A stretch of 64,000 nt of DNA from Molossus alvarezi (Eukaryota; Chordata; Mammalia; Chiroptera; Molossidae), in NCBI GenBank assembly GCA_037176705.1, contig CM073895.1, forward strand, positions 107,547,581 to 107,611,580. Reading direction: 5' to 3'. A program made the position numbers and the translations under genes. How positions within the stretch are numbered: position 1 is the stretch's first letter; every line of letters starts with the position of its first letter. The notes under the pieces are model-generated. The model was not told where the DNA came from. It searched no databases and saw nothing but the letters and a program-made list of their open reading frames with translations. Shown piece after piece: positions 48,601 through 60,000 of the stretch.

Positions 48601-51319
48601 CTGCCATGAAAACTACTTTCACGGGTCTGAGAAATGCAGGTGGGGGCCTCATCCCTTACACTTACTTCTTGACACCTGTGTCGCGTGGAAACAAAATCCA
48701 CGTGAATCGGCCTCTCCGAGCTGTGTCGTCCGTTTGCTTCTCCTCTTTACACATGTCCACTTTTCCCAGACAAAAAGGGGGTTTGGTGGACTGAAGAGGG
48801 TGACGGAGGGATTCCTGGCAGGACACCGCGAACCACTCCTGTGGCGGCGGGCCCCGAACCGGCGGGGCAACCCCCCCAAAAGTCCCGCCCTAGGCGAGCG
48901 CCCCCCTCCACCCGTGTGTTTGGGCCGCCGCCCCGACAACCCACCAAGCTCCAGTCCGATGGAAAAGCGGCAGATGTGTTCCACGGGACACCCCTCTACT
49001 GCTCGGCCCGCCTGCCTCCAGCTTCCCATGGGCCGGGGGCCCTACCCTTTGGGCACTGTGAAGCTTTCGCCCCCACTCCTCCCCTTGCCTGGCGCTGGAA
49101 TCTCTGCCAAGGGCAAGTGGTGCGGCTGGGCGAGGAGGAGGCCTACTAAGGAAACTTGCCTGCCGTCAACCCCTCCTTCCTGTTCTCCCGTGGGGAATCT
49201 TGGTGTGACTCCACATTGCTTCTTGAAGCAGTGAGTGTGTGGGGAAAGCCAAAGAGAATAAACTCATGAGGTGTTGCAGAGTTCCCTCTTCCCGCTCCCT
49301 CCTGCCCTCCCACTTGACCATACCCCCTGCCCCCCTCCCACTCCCTCTCAAAGGCCGCCTGTGATGAAAATGGGACCTGCACCGCCGCTCACAGACACCA
49401 GAGAGGTGTGACTGGACGATCCCCTGAATCACCGGCAGAGGGCTGTCCCCAGACTGGATCTTTGTGTTCTCATGGGGAAGGAGGTGGAGGAGACACTGCA
49501 CATAACATCTGCTTTCCGCTCGCTCCGTGAATTTATTGCAACGTGAGTGCAAGTGAATGGAGCACAACCTGAACTCATGCACATTTATTACGGAAACGGA
49601 GCGAGCCCACCTACGCGTCTGGCCTAGGAAGCACAGGCAGGCTGTCAGCTCATCTAAAGAGCCTTTTCTGCCTCACATCCCCTTCTGTCTGGAAGTTTTT
49701 GTGTTTGAGTTCCTCGCCTAGATATTCCTGGTGCAGTTGGACTCCAAAAGTCTCCCCTTTTCTTTGGTCTATTCCTGGGAAGGACCTGCCTCTTTTGTCG
49801 CTTGGTTGCTTGGTTGCTTGGTCCATTCCTTTACACTCTTCTTTCCTCCTTCCTCTCTCCCTCCCTCCCTCCCTGCTGTCCCAACAACTTCAGGATGAGT
49901 GGTGTCTGAATTCTCCCCCTCTCCCCTTCCGTGCCCCCTCCTCTGCTGCACACTTCTGTGACAAATAGAGTCTGTTGGCCTGGTTCTCAAGACAAGGCCC
50001 TGCTAAACACGTCCCGCAAAGCTCTTTGGCTCTGTTTAACTTTCCTGCCTCGGTTTCTCCGTTCCTCTTCTCCCAGAATTATCCTGCCATTTCAGTGTCC
50101 AACTGCAAATCAAGGAAATACCCTCGGGTGAGGATTAACTGAAGAACCAGCACCAGCAGCAGCAGCAGCACCAGCAGCGGCAGCAGCGGCAGCAGCAGCT
50201 GCAGCAGAAGCACCACCAACACCAGGACCCGCACCAGCACCAGCACCAGCACCAGCAACAACAAAGAATGACTCAAAAAACTCATCAGACTCAAAGATTA
50301 CACCTCAGGTCCTGGGGTGAATTCTGTGGAAGGCCAGGAGACAAATAGGGGACCCTCTCTGACACATGCAGGAACTCCCTGACTTTCAAAGAGAGGGATT
50401 TTTGATGTCCTGACTTGTTTCTAGGTTCTCATTGCAGGGTAGTAAATATAAACATCACCTACGACCTCAGATCTGAACCCTTTTAAGAACACACAGTTCA
50501 CTGGCATCTAGGACATATGTTCACATCCCCCTCCTGGGGTCCACTCCTTTGGGGTGATGTTTCAAACAACCCCTGGATCACGACTTAGGAGTCAGGGCTC
50601 TCCGGAGGAGAGTACCGTGTGTGTGCGCGCGTGTGCGCGTAGCAGGGGCCACATACACATAGGAACACAGGCGAGCTCAGGGGAGGCCTGTGTAGTGGCC
50701 TCACAGACCCAGAGACCTACACTAAACTCACTGATGGTCCAAATTACAAAGGTGTTAACTAAATTCACTTGATGGGGGGTTGCCCATGTCCTAGGCCCGG
50801 ACCTACCCTTGGAAATCGGTGGTCGGAGGGAGGATCGGTGTGTCCTGTCTGTCCAGTTCAGTGCTCACCATCCATCCATCCACCCACCCACCCAACCATC
50901 TCTCCATCCATCCATGTGAAGGGTACCTAAAGGTGAGTTACCAAAATCGTCAGCTGGAGCACAGTGTTTCAGTACGAGTGTGCTTGTTGTTACCGAGACA
51001 CAGGGTTACTGAGTCCATTCATCCCCTACCAGGCCTCCCTGGACCCTCATCACTCCACACCGGCGTTTGGCCTGGGGAATCTATGACGCCGAGATGGACT
51101 CTTTAACTTCTCCTTGGATGCCCTGCACTTGCACCCCTAAACCGCCACCGCTCACCACCACCACCACCACCACCCAACCGCCACCTCACCCCCACCCACA
51201 CCCTGCCCTTTCTCAGAGGCTGGAGGGCAGTTTTCGGCTTTGGCACATGGAGGCGAACTCTTTCAGCTCCAGACTGACCCTGCTCCCTTCCTGCAGCTTG
51301 GAATCAGTGGCCTAAGTGT
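45622..51319 (+). repeat. Unit 9 (5698 bp, type II, near-duplicate of unit 8)
   Basis: Identical in length and in all compared variant sites to unit 8: type II 5' markers, G at offset 2916, (CAC)7 and C three bases into the following 'gaggctgg'. No private change was noticed. Confidence 0.97.
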
Positions 51320-54300
51320 GGGGGAGTTGTAGAAGCCTCAGGCAAAGTCCCAGGCTCTCTGCATTTGAATCAAGCCATTGCTGTTCCCTTGGAATAAGTG
51401 GCCCTGGCCTTCCCTTCCCACCCCCTAACCCCACCCCCACTCCCCAGGCCCAGCCCAGGCCAGGCCACCTTGCTTAGGCCCATGCCTGTCTTTCTGGAAA
51501 AGAGCAGGGTAGGGTTTTCATCCTAAGTTCTGCAGCAGGCCTCTGGGCCTCAGAAAATTCACGCATTGGGTGCCTGCGTGCCTGCCCGTGTGTGACTTGG
51601 GGAAGAAAGAGCAGGGACTACAGGGCCGTGGGCATGTGGGAGCTCTCTGTACAACTTCCTCAGTCTTGCCCTGAGCCCCAAAGGGCTCTAGCCAGAGAGG
51701 GAGGGAGGGAGGGAGGAAAGAGAGAAGCAAGAAAAAGAACACATACGTACAGCCTATTGAGAAAGAAGCACAAAGACCCACCTCCAGGTACCGAGGATGC
51801 CATTGTAATATTCTGAAGGGAAAAGGAGCAAAGGAAAGGCCAACTCTTCTAGGCTGGCTCCGGGGCGAGGTCAGCCACTGCCCCTGTGTGTTCTCCCCGG
51901 GGCCACCAGACATAAGCTACAAAGCGATCTACACATGGCTGCCTTCTGTGCTGGTCTTGGAGGTGCCTAGGCAATGTCAAGCTGGGGCCCAACGCTGGCT
52001 GCTACTACTGCCAGGCCTGGGGCCAGTGAGCCAGAGGAGGTATGGGGCTCGCTGAGGCCAGGTGTTGTTGGTTTCAGAGAATTTAGGACCTCGTGAAGCG
52101 GGAGCCAAGACAGGCCAATCCTAGGGAAAAATCAATGGACACCGCTTGGGTGGGCCTGAATGTGCCGTGGGGCGGGGCCTCAGGCAATCACCAGGGTGGC
52201 CCAGACAGTGGGTGCTAGGTCACCAGAGTCCCAGGGACGGTGCGCGCCCGCCCACCGGGCTGCCTGCCCCGCCAGGGAAGGGCTCACCCATGGAACAGCA
52301 GCCTCCACCAGCACGTGTGCCTGGGACAAAGCTGCCCCTCCAGCTCTCACCCCAATGCCAAAGGACTGACTCAGTTCTTCCCAGGGATGTCTCTGGTGCC
52401 TTTCAAGCTGCCTCGGTCCCTCCCTGCCACCCACCCCCACTCTGCAGCCCGCAGAAAGAGGGTCCCCGGAGCTCCGTGCGTGGGCAGGCCCTTTCAAAGG
52501 AACTGCCTGGGACCCCGGCAGCCTCAGCCTGGACCTCGATCCCCGGTGGTTTGCACAGCCACAAGGGATGGGGACGTCTCTTCCTGGTACTGGGATCCTG
52601 AGCTGGGTGGGGGCCCGGGGTGGGAAGGGAACCCTTTGCTCCTCAGGGAGGATGTTCCCAGTCGAGGTATCCCTCCTGATGTCTCACTACACTCTTAGGT
52701 CTCCCACCAGATCGTCTCCCTCCTCACGGGCCCGGAAGCCTTCCGTGAGAAACAAACCGCGCGGGCCGGCTCGGCGGCTGGCAGCCGCTCTTCCCTCGCC
52801 AGCCCACTGAACATTCTCCAGGTCGAAAGGGAGGGGGAGATCTCCTCGGCCCTCTCAGGGTCTCTGCCCGGGCCGCCGCCGCCGCAGACTGACGCAAAGC
52901 CCGTGAACAGGACGAGAGCACGGCGATATTGAAATGTTTTATTGACTGATTCTGTATTTGTATTTGGCCAGAGGCCAAGGGGGGGAGGGGGGGAGGGAGC
53001 GAGGGAGGTGTGGAGGCCCGTGTGTGTCTGTGTGCGAGGGAGGGAGGGAGTGTCTGTGCGTGTGTGCCTCTCTCCGGCCCGCTTCCGGGTCTGCCCGCAG
53101 AACCGCGGTCACGCGATCGAGGCACCGAACGAGCGAGGACGACTTGCGGGGGACGCGAGACCGCGCCGGTTGCCTGGGCGACCGGAGAGACAGGTTGCCC
53201 GGCACCGGACTTGGCCGCTGCAACGGACAGCGACCGGGTCCACCAGTGGACCGGATCTCTAACGGGCCGTGACTGGGCGCTGCTGTGTCAGTGTGTGTGG
53301 GGGGGGGCGGGGCGGTGTGCGTGTCCGTGGGGGTGCGTGTGTGTGTGTGTCAGGGTGGGGGGGGCGAGGCCGGCTGGGGTTGGCCTGGTGTGCTGGGGGC
53401 TGGGCGGGCGCGGGCGGATCAGGCAATAACTATGAACACGTTGATTTGATGGACTTATGTTTCAAAAGTACTTATTTGACCTAAGACACGACAGTCCCTA
53501 CCTCTCTGAAAACAGTTGCAGTGTGCACCAGGACCGTTTCCACTCCTGTGGATGGTTGACGTACCGGCGGCGCCGGCCCAAACCCCAGGCCACCGGGGTC
53601 CGGCTTCGCTGCCCGCAGCAGGTGTCCTCCGCCGGAACCCAGATCGCACAGAGAAGCTGCCTCCTCGCTCCGAGGAAATCCCCAAATCCGCCCGGGGATC
53701 CGCTTGCCCGCCTGACCTTCCTCGGCACAGGAGGGGCCTAGGGGAGCAGTCCCTTCCACGACTCCGCGAAATTCCCTGTCCTGCAAGACAGGAGAGCTCT
53801 ATGAGACTAGGGGGGTGAGAGAGAGGAGGAGAGGGAGACGGGGGCGGGGCGGGAGAGAGAGACACAGAGAGAGAGAGAGAGCGAGAGAGAGAGAGAAGCA
53901 GAGAACAGAGGAGAGAAGACAAGTGTCCCAAGCACCCTCCCGCTGCCGTGAATCGACCACGAGCCCGGGCTCCCGAGCGCTGGGCCACGCGTCTCCGTGG
54001 CCCCGTTAGTCAGGATGCGATGCGATGCGATGTGATGCGATGCGATCCGGCTGGCCTCACTGTGACGTGTGGCAATCGCGCAGCACCTGCCCGGTGGCGG
54101 CTGTGATAAGCTCCGCACAGAGGAGGTTGACAGCTGGCCGGGTCGGCGCACAGGGGGATGGGCCGTCAGGACGGGGGCGGGGCGAAGGGGGCGGGGCCGC
54201 GGCCGCCCTGAATGGTGGCAATTAGCAGCACACCTGCGCCCCGGGGAAAAGGAAGGCGGTGTGTAGGAGCAGGGTAGGGGCAAATGACACGCGGCAGTAC

Positions 54301-57025
54301 CTGCCATGAAAACTACTTTCACGGGTCTGAGAAATGCAGGTGGGGGCCTCATCCCTTACACTTACTTCTTGACACCTGTGTCGCGTGGAAACAAAATCCA
54401 CGTGAATCGGCCTCTCCGAGCTGTGTCGTCCGTTTGCTTCTCCTCTTTACACATGTCCACTTTTCCCAGACAAAAAGGGGGTTTGGTGGACTGAAGAGGG
54501 TGACGGAGGGATTCCTGGCAGGACACCGCGAACCACTCCTGTGGCGGCGGGCCCCGAACCGGCGGGGCAACCCCCCCAAAAGTCCCGCCCTAGGCGAGCG
54601 CCCCCCTCCACCCGTGTGTTTGGGCCGCCGCCCCGACAACCCACCAAGCTCCAGTCCGATGGAAAAGCGGCAGATGTGTTCCACGGGACACCCCTCTACT
54701 GCTCGGCCCGCCTGCCTCCAGCTTCCCATGGGCCGGGGGCCCTACCCTTTGGGCACTGTGAAGCTTTCGCCCCCACTCCTCCCCTTGCCTGGCGCTGGAA
54801 TCTCTGCCAAGGGCAAGTGGTGCGGCTGGGCGAGGAGGAGGCCTACTAAGGAAACTTGCCTGCCGTCAACCCCTCCTTCCTGTTCTCCCGTGGGGAATCT
54901 TGGTGTGACTCCACATTGCTTCTTGAAGCAGTGAGTGTGTGGGGAAAGCCAAAGAGAATAAACTCATGAGGTGTTGCAGAGTTCCCTCTTCCCGCTCCCT
55001 CCTGCCCTCCCACTTGACCATACCCCCTGCCCCCCTCCCACTCCCTCTCAAAGGCCGCCTGTGATGAAAATGGGACCTGCACCGCCGCTCACAGACACCA
55101 GAGAGGTGTGACTGGACGATCCCCTGAATCACCGGCAGAGGGCTGTCCCCAGACTGGATCTTTGTGTTCTCATGGGGAAGGAGGTGGAGGAGACACTGCA
55201 CATAACATCTGCTTTCCGCTCGCTCCGTGAATTTATTGCAACGTGAGTGCAAGTGAATGGAGCACAACCTGAACTCATGCACATTTATTACGGAAACGGA
55301 GCGAGCCCACCTACGCGTCTGGCCTAGGAAGCACAGGCAGGCTGTCAGCTCATCTAAAGAGCCTTTTCTGCCTCACATCCCCTTCTGTCTGGAAGTTTTT
55401 GTGTTTGAGTTCCTCGCCTAGATATTCCTGGTGCAGTTGGACTCCAAAAGTCTCCCCTTTTCTTTGGTCTATTCCTGGGAAGGACCTGCCTCTTTTGTCG
55501 CTTGGTTGCTTGGTTGCTTGGTCCATTCCTTTACACTCTTCTTTCCTCCTTCCTCTCTCCCTCCCTCCCTCCCTGCTGTCCCAACAACTTCAGGATGAGT
55601 GGTGTCTGAATTCTCCCCCTCTCCCCTTCCGTGCCCCCTCCTCTGCTGCACACTTCTGTGACAAATAGAGTCTGTTGGCCTGGTTCTCAAGACAAGGCCC
55701 TGCTAAACACGTCCCGCAAAGCTCTTTGGCTCTGTTTAACTTTCCTGCCTCGGTTTCTCCGTTCCTCTTCTCCCAGAATTATCCTGCCATTTCAGTGTCC
55801 AACTGCAAATCAAGGAAATACCCTCGGGTGAGGATTAACTGAAGAACCAGCACCAGCAGCAGCAGCAGCACCAGCAGCGGCAGCAGCGGCAGCAGCAGCT
55901 GCAGCAGAAGCACCACCAACACCAGGACCCGCACCAGCACCAGCACCAGCACCAGCAACAACAAAGAATGACTCAAAAAACTCATCAGACTCAAAGATTA
56001 CACCTCAGGTCCTGGGGTGAATTCTGTGGAAGGCCAGGAGACAAATAGGGGACCCTCTCTGACACATGCAGGAACTCCCTGACTTTCAAAGAGAGGGATT
56101 TTTGATGTCCTGACTTGTTTCTAGGTTCTCATTGCAGGGTAGTAAATATAAACATCACCTACGACCTCAGATCTGAACCCTTTTAAGAACACACAGTTCA
56201 CTGGCATCTAGGACATATGTTCACATCCCCCTCCTGGGGTCCACTCCTTTGGGGTGATGTTTCAAACAACCCCTGGATCACGACTTAGGAGTCAGGGCTC
56301 TCCGGAGGAGAGTACCGTGTGTGTGCGCGCGTGTGCGCGTAGCAGGGGCCACATACACATAGGAACACAGGCGAGCTCAGGGGAGGCCTGTGTAGTGGCC
56401 TCACAGACCCAGAGACCTACACTAAACTCACTGATGGTCCAAATTACAAAGGTGTTAACTAAATTCACTTGATGGGGGGTTGCCCATGTCCTAGGCCCGG
56501 ACCTACCCTTGGAAATCGGTGGTCGGAGGGAGGATCGGTGTGTCCTGTCTGTCCAGTTCAGTGCTCACCATCCATCCATCCACCCACCCACCCAACCATC
56601 TCTCCATCCATCCATGTGAAGGGTACCTAAAGGTGAGTTACCAAAATCGTCAGCTGGAGCACAGTGTTTCAGTACGAGTGTGCTTGTTGTTACCGAGACA
56701 CAGGGTTACTGAGTCCATTCATCCCCTACCAGGCCTCCCTGGACCCTCATCACTCCACACCGGCGTTTGGCCTGGGGAATCTATGACGCCGAGATGGACT
56801 CTTTAACTTCTCCTTGGATGCCCTGCACTTGCACCCCTAAACCGCCACCGCTCACCACCACCACCACCACCACCACCACCCAACCGCCACCTCACCCCCA
56901 CCCACACCCTGCCCTTTCTCAGAGGGTGGAGGGCAGTTTTCGGCTTTGGCACATGGAGGCGAACTCTTTCAGCTCCAGACTGACCCTGCTCCCTTCCTGC
57001 AGCTTGGAATCAGTGGCCTAAGTGT
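51320..57025 (+). repeat. Unit 10 (5706 bp, type II, expanded GA tract)
   Basis: Type II 5' markers with C at offset 2916 and (CAC)9. The GA tract near offset 2550-2575 is 2 bp longer, and one of its two 'gcga' interruptions has become pure GA. Elements downstream of that tract are shifted by +2. Unit 11 shares the same GA allele. Confidence 0.97.
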
Positions 57026-60000
57026 GGGGGAGTTGTAGAAGCCTCAGGCAAAGTCCCAGGCTCTCTGCATTTGAATCAAGCCATTGCTGTTCCCTTGGAA
57101 TAAGTGGCCCTGGCCTTCCCTTCCCACCCCCTAACCCCACCCCCACTCCCCAGGCCCAGCCCAGGCCAGGCCACCTTGCTTAGGCCCATGCCTGTCTTTC
57201 TGGAAAAGAGCAGGGTAGGGTTTTCATCCTAAGTTCTGCAGCAGGCCTCTGGGCCTCAGAAAATTCACGCATTGGGTGCCTGCGTGCCTGCCCGTGTGTG
57301 ACTTGGGGAAGAAAGAGCAGGGACTACAGGGCCGTGGGCATGTGGGAGCTCTCTGTACAACTTCCTCAGTCTTGCCCTGAGCCCCAAAGGGCTCTAGCCA
57401 GAGAGGGAGGGAGGGAGGGAGGAAAGAGAGAAGCAAGAAAAAGAACACATACGTACAGCCTATTGAGAAAGAAGCACAAAGACCCACCTCCAGGTACCGA
57501 GGATGCCATTGTAATATTCTGAAGGGAAAAGGAGCAAAGGAAAGGCCAACTCTTCTAGGCTGGCTCCGGGGCGAGGTCAGCCACTGCCCCTGTGTGTTCT
57601 CCCCGGGGCCACCAGACATAAGCTACAAAGCGATCTACACATGGCTGCCTTCTGTGCTGGTCTTGGAGGTGCCTAGGCAATGTCAAGCTGGGGCCCAACG
57701 CTGGCTGCTACTACTGCCAGGCCTGGGGCCAGTGAGCCAGAGGAGGTATGGGGCTCGCTGAGGCCAGGTGTTGTTGGTTTCAGAGAATTTAGGACCTCGT
57801 GAAGCGGGAGCCAAGACAGGCCAATCCTAGGGAAAAATCAATGGACACCGCTTGGGTGGGCCTGAATGTGCCGTGGGGCGGGGCCTCAGGCAATCACCAG
57901 GGTGGCCCAGACAGTGGGTGCTAGGTCACCAGAGTCCCAGGGACGGTGCGCGCCCGCCCACCGGGCTGCCTGCCCCGCCAGGGAAGGGCTCACCCATGGA
58001 ACAGCAGCCTCCACCAGCACGTGTGCCTGGGACAAAGCTGCCCCTCCAGCTCTCACCCCAATGCCAAAGGACTGACTCAGTTCTTCCCAGGGATGTCTCT
58101 GGTGCCTTTCAAGCTGCCTCGGTCCCTCCCTGCCACCCACCCCCACTCTGCAGCCCGCAGAAAGAGGGTCCCCGGAGCTCCGTGCGTGGGCAGGCCCTTT
58201 CAAAGGAACTGCCTGGGACCCCGGCAGCCTCAGCCTGGACCTCGATCCCCGGTGGTTTGCACAGCCACAAGGGATGGGGACGTCTCTTCCTGGTACTGGG
58301 ATCCTGAGCTGGGTGGGGGCCCGGGGTGGGAAGGGAACCCTTTGCTCCTCAGGGAGGATGTTCCCAGTCGAGGTATCCCTCCTGATGTCTCACTACACTC
58401 TTAGGTCTCCCACCAGATCGTCTCCCTCCTCACGGGCCCGGAAGCCTTCCGTGAGAAACAAACCGCGCGGGCCGGCTCGGCGGCTGGCAGCCGCTCTTCC
58501 CTCGCCAGCCCACTGAACATTCTCCAGGTCGAAAGGGAGGGGGAGATCTCCTCGGCCCTCTCAGGGTCTCTGCCCGGGCCGCCGCCGCCGCAGACTGACG
58601 CAAAGCCCGTGAACAGGACGAGAGCACGGCGATATTGAAATGTTTTATTGACTGATTCTGTATTTGTATTTGGCCAGAGGCCAAGGGGGGGAGGGGGGGA
58701 GGGAGCGAGGGAGGTGTGGAGGCCCGTGTGTGTCTGTGTGCGAGGGAGGGAGGGAGTGTCTGTGCGTGTGTGCCTCTCTCCGGCCCGCTTCCGGGTCTGC
58801 CCGCAGAACCGCGGTCACGCGATCGAGGCACCGAACGAGCGAGGACGACTTGCGGGGGACGCGAGACCGCGCCGGTTGCCTGGGCGACCGGAGAGACAGG
58901 TTGCCCGGCACCGGACTTGGCCGCTGCAACGGACAGCGACCGGGTCCACCAGTGGACCGGATCTCTAACGGGCCGTGACTGGGCGCTGCTGTGTCAGTGT
59001 GTGTGGGGGGGGGCGGGGCGGTGTGCGTGTCCGTGGGGGTGCGTGTGTGTGTGTGTCAGGGTGGGGGGGGCGAGGCCGGCTGGGGTTGGCCTGGTGTGCT
59101 GGGGGCTGGGCGGGCGCGGGCGGATCAGGCAATAACTATGAACACGTTGATTTGATGGACTTATGTTTCAAAAGTACTTATTTGACCTAAGACACGACAG
59201 TCCCTACCTCTCTGAAAACAGTTGCAGTGTGCACCAGGACCGTTTCCACTCCTGTGGATGGTTGACGTACCGGCGGCGCCGGCCCAAACCCCAGGCCACC
59301 GGGGTCCGGCTTCGCTGCCCGCAGCAGGTGTCCTCCGCCGGAACCCAGATCGCACAGAGAAGCTGCCTCCTCGCTCCGAGGAAATCCCCAAATCCGCCCG
59401 GGGATCCGCTTGCCCGCCTGACCTTCCTCGGCACAGGAGGGGCCTAGGGGAGCAGTCCCTTCCACGACTCCGCGAAATTCCCTGTCCTGCAAGACAGGAG
59501 AGCTCTATGAGACTAGGGGGGTGAGAGAGAGGAGGAGAGGGAGACGGGGGCGGGGCGGGAGAGAGAGACACAGAGAGAGAGAGAGAGCGAGAGAGAGAGA
59601 GAAGCAGAGAACAGAGGAGAGAAGACAAGTGTCCCAAGCACCCTCCCGCTGCCGTGAATCGACCACGAGCCCGGGCTCCCGAGCGCTGGGCCACGCGTCT
59701 CCGTGGCCCCGTTAGTCAGGATGCGATGCGATGCGATGTGATGCGATGCGATCCGGCTGGCCTCACTGTGACGTGTGGCAATCGCGCAGCACCTGCCCGG
59801 TGGCGGCTGTGATAAGCTCCGCACAGAGGAGGTTGACAGCTGGCCGGGTCGGCGCACAGGGGGATGGGCCGTCAGGACGGGGGCGGGGCGAAGGGGGCGG
59901 GGCCGCGGCCGCCCTGAATGGTGGCAATTAGCAGCACACCTGCGCCCCGGGGAAAAGGAAGGCGGTGTGTAGGAGCAGGGTAGGGGCAAATGACACGCGG

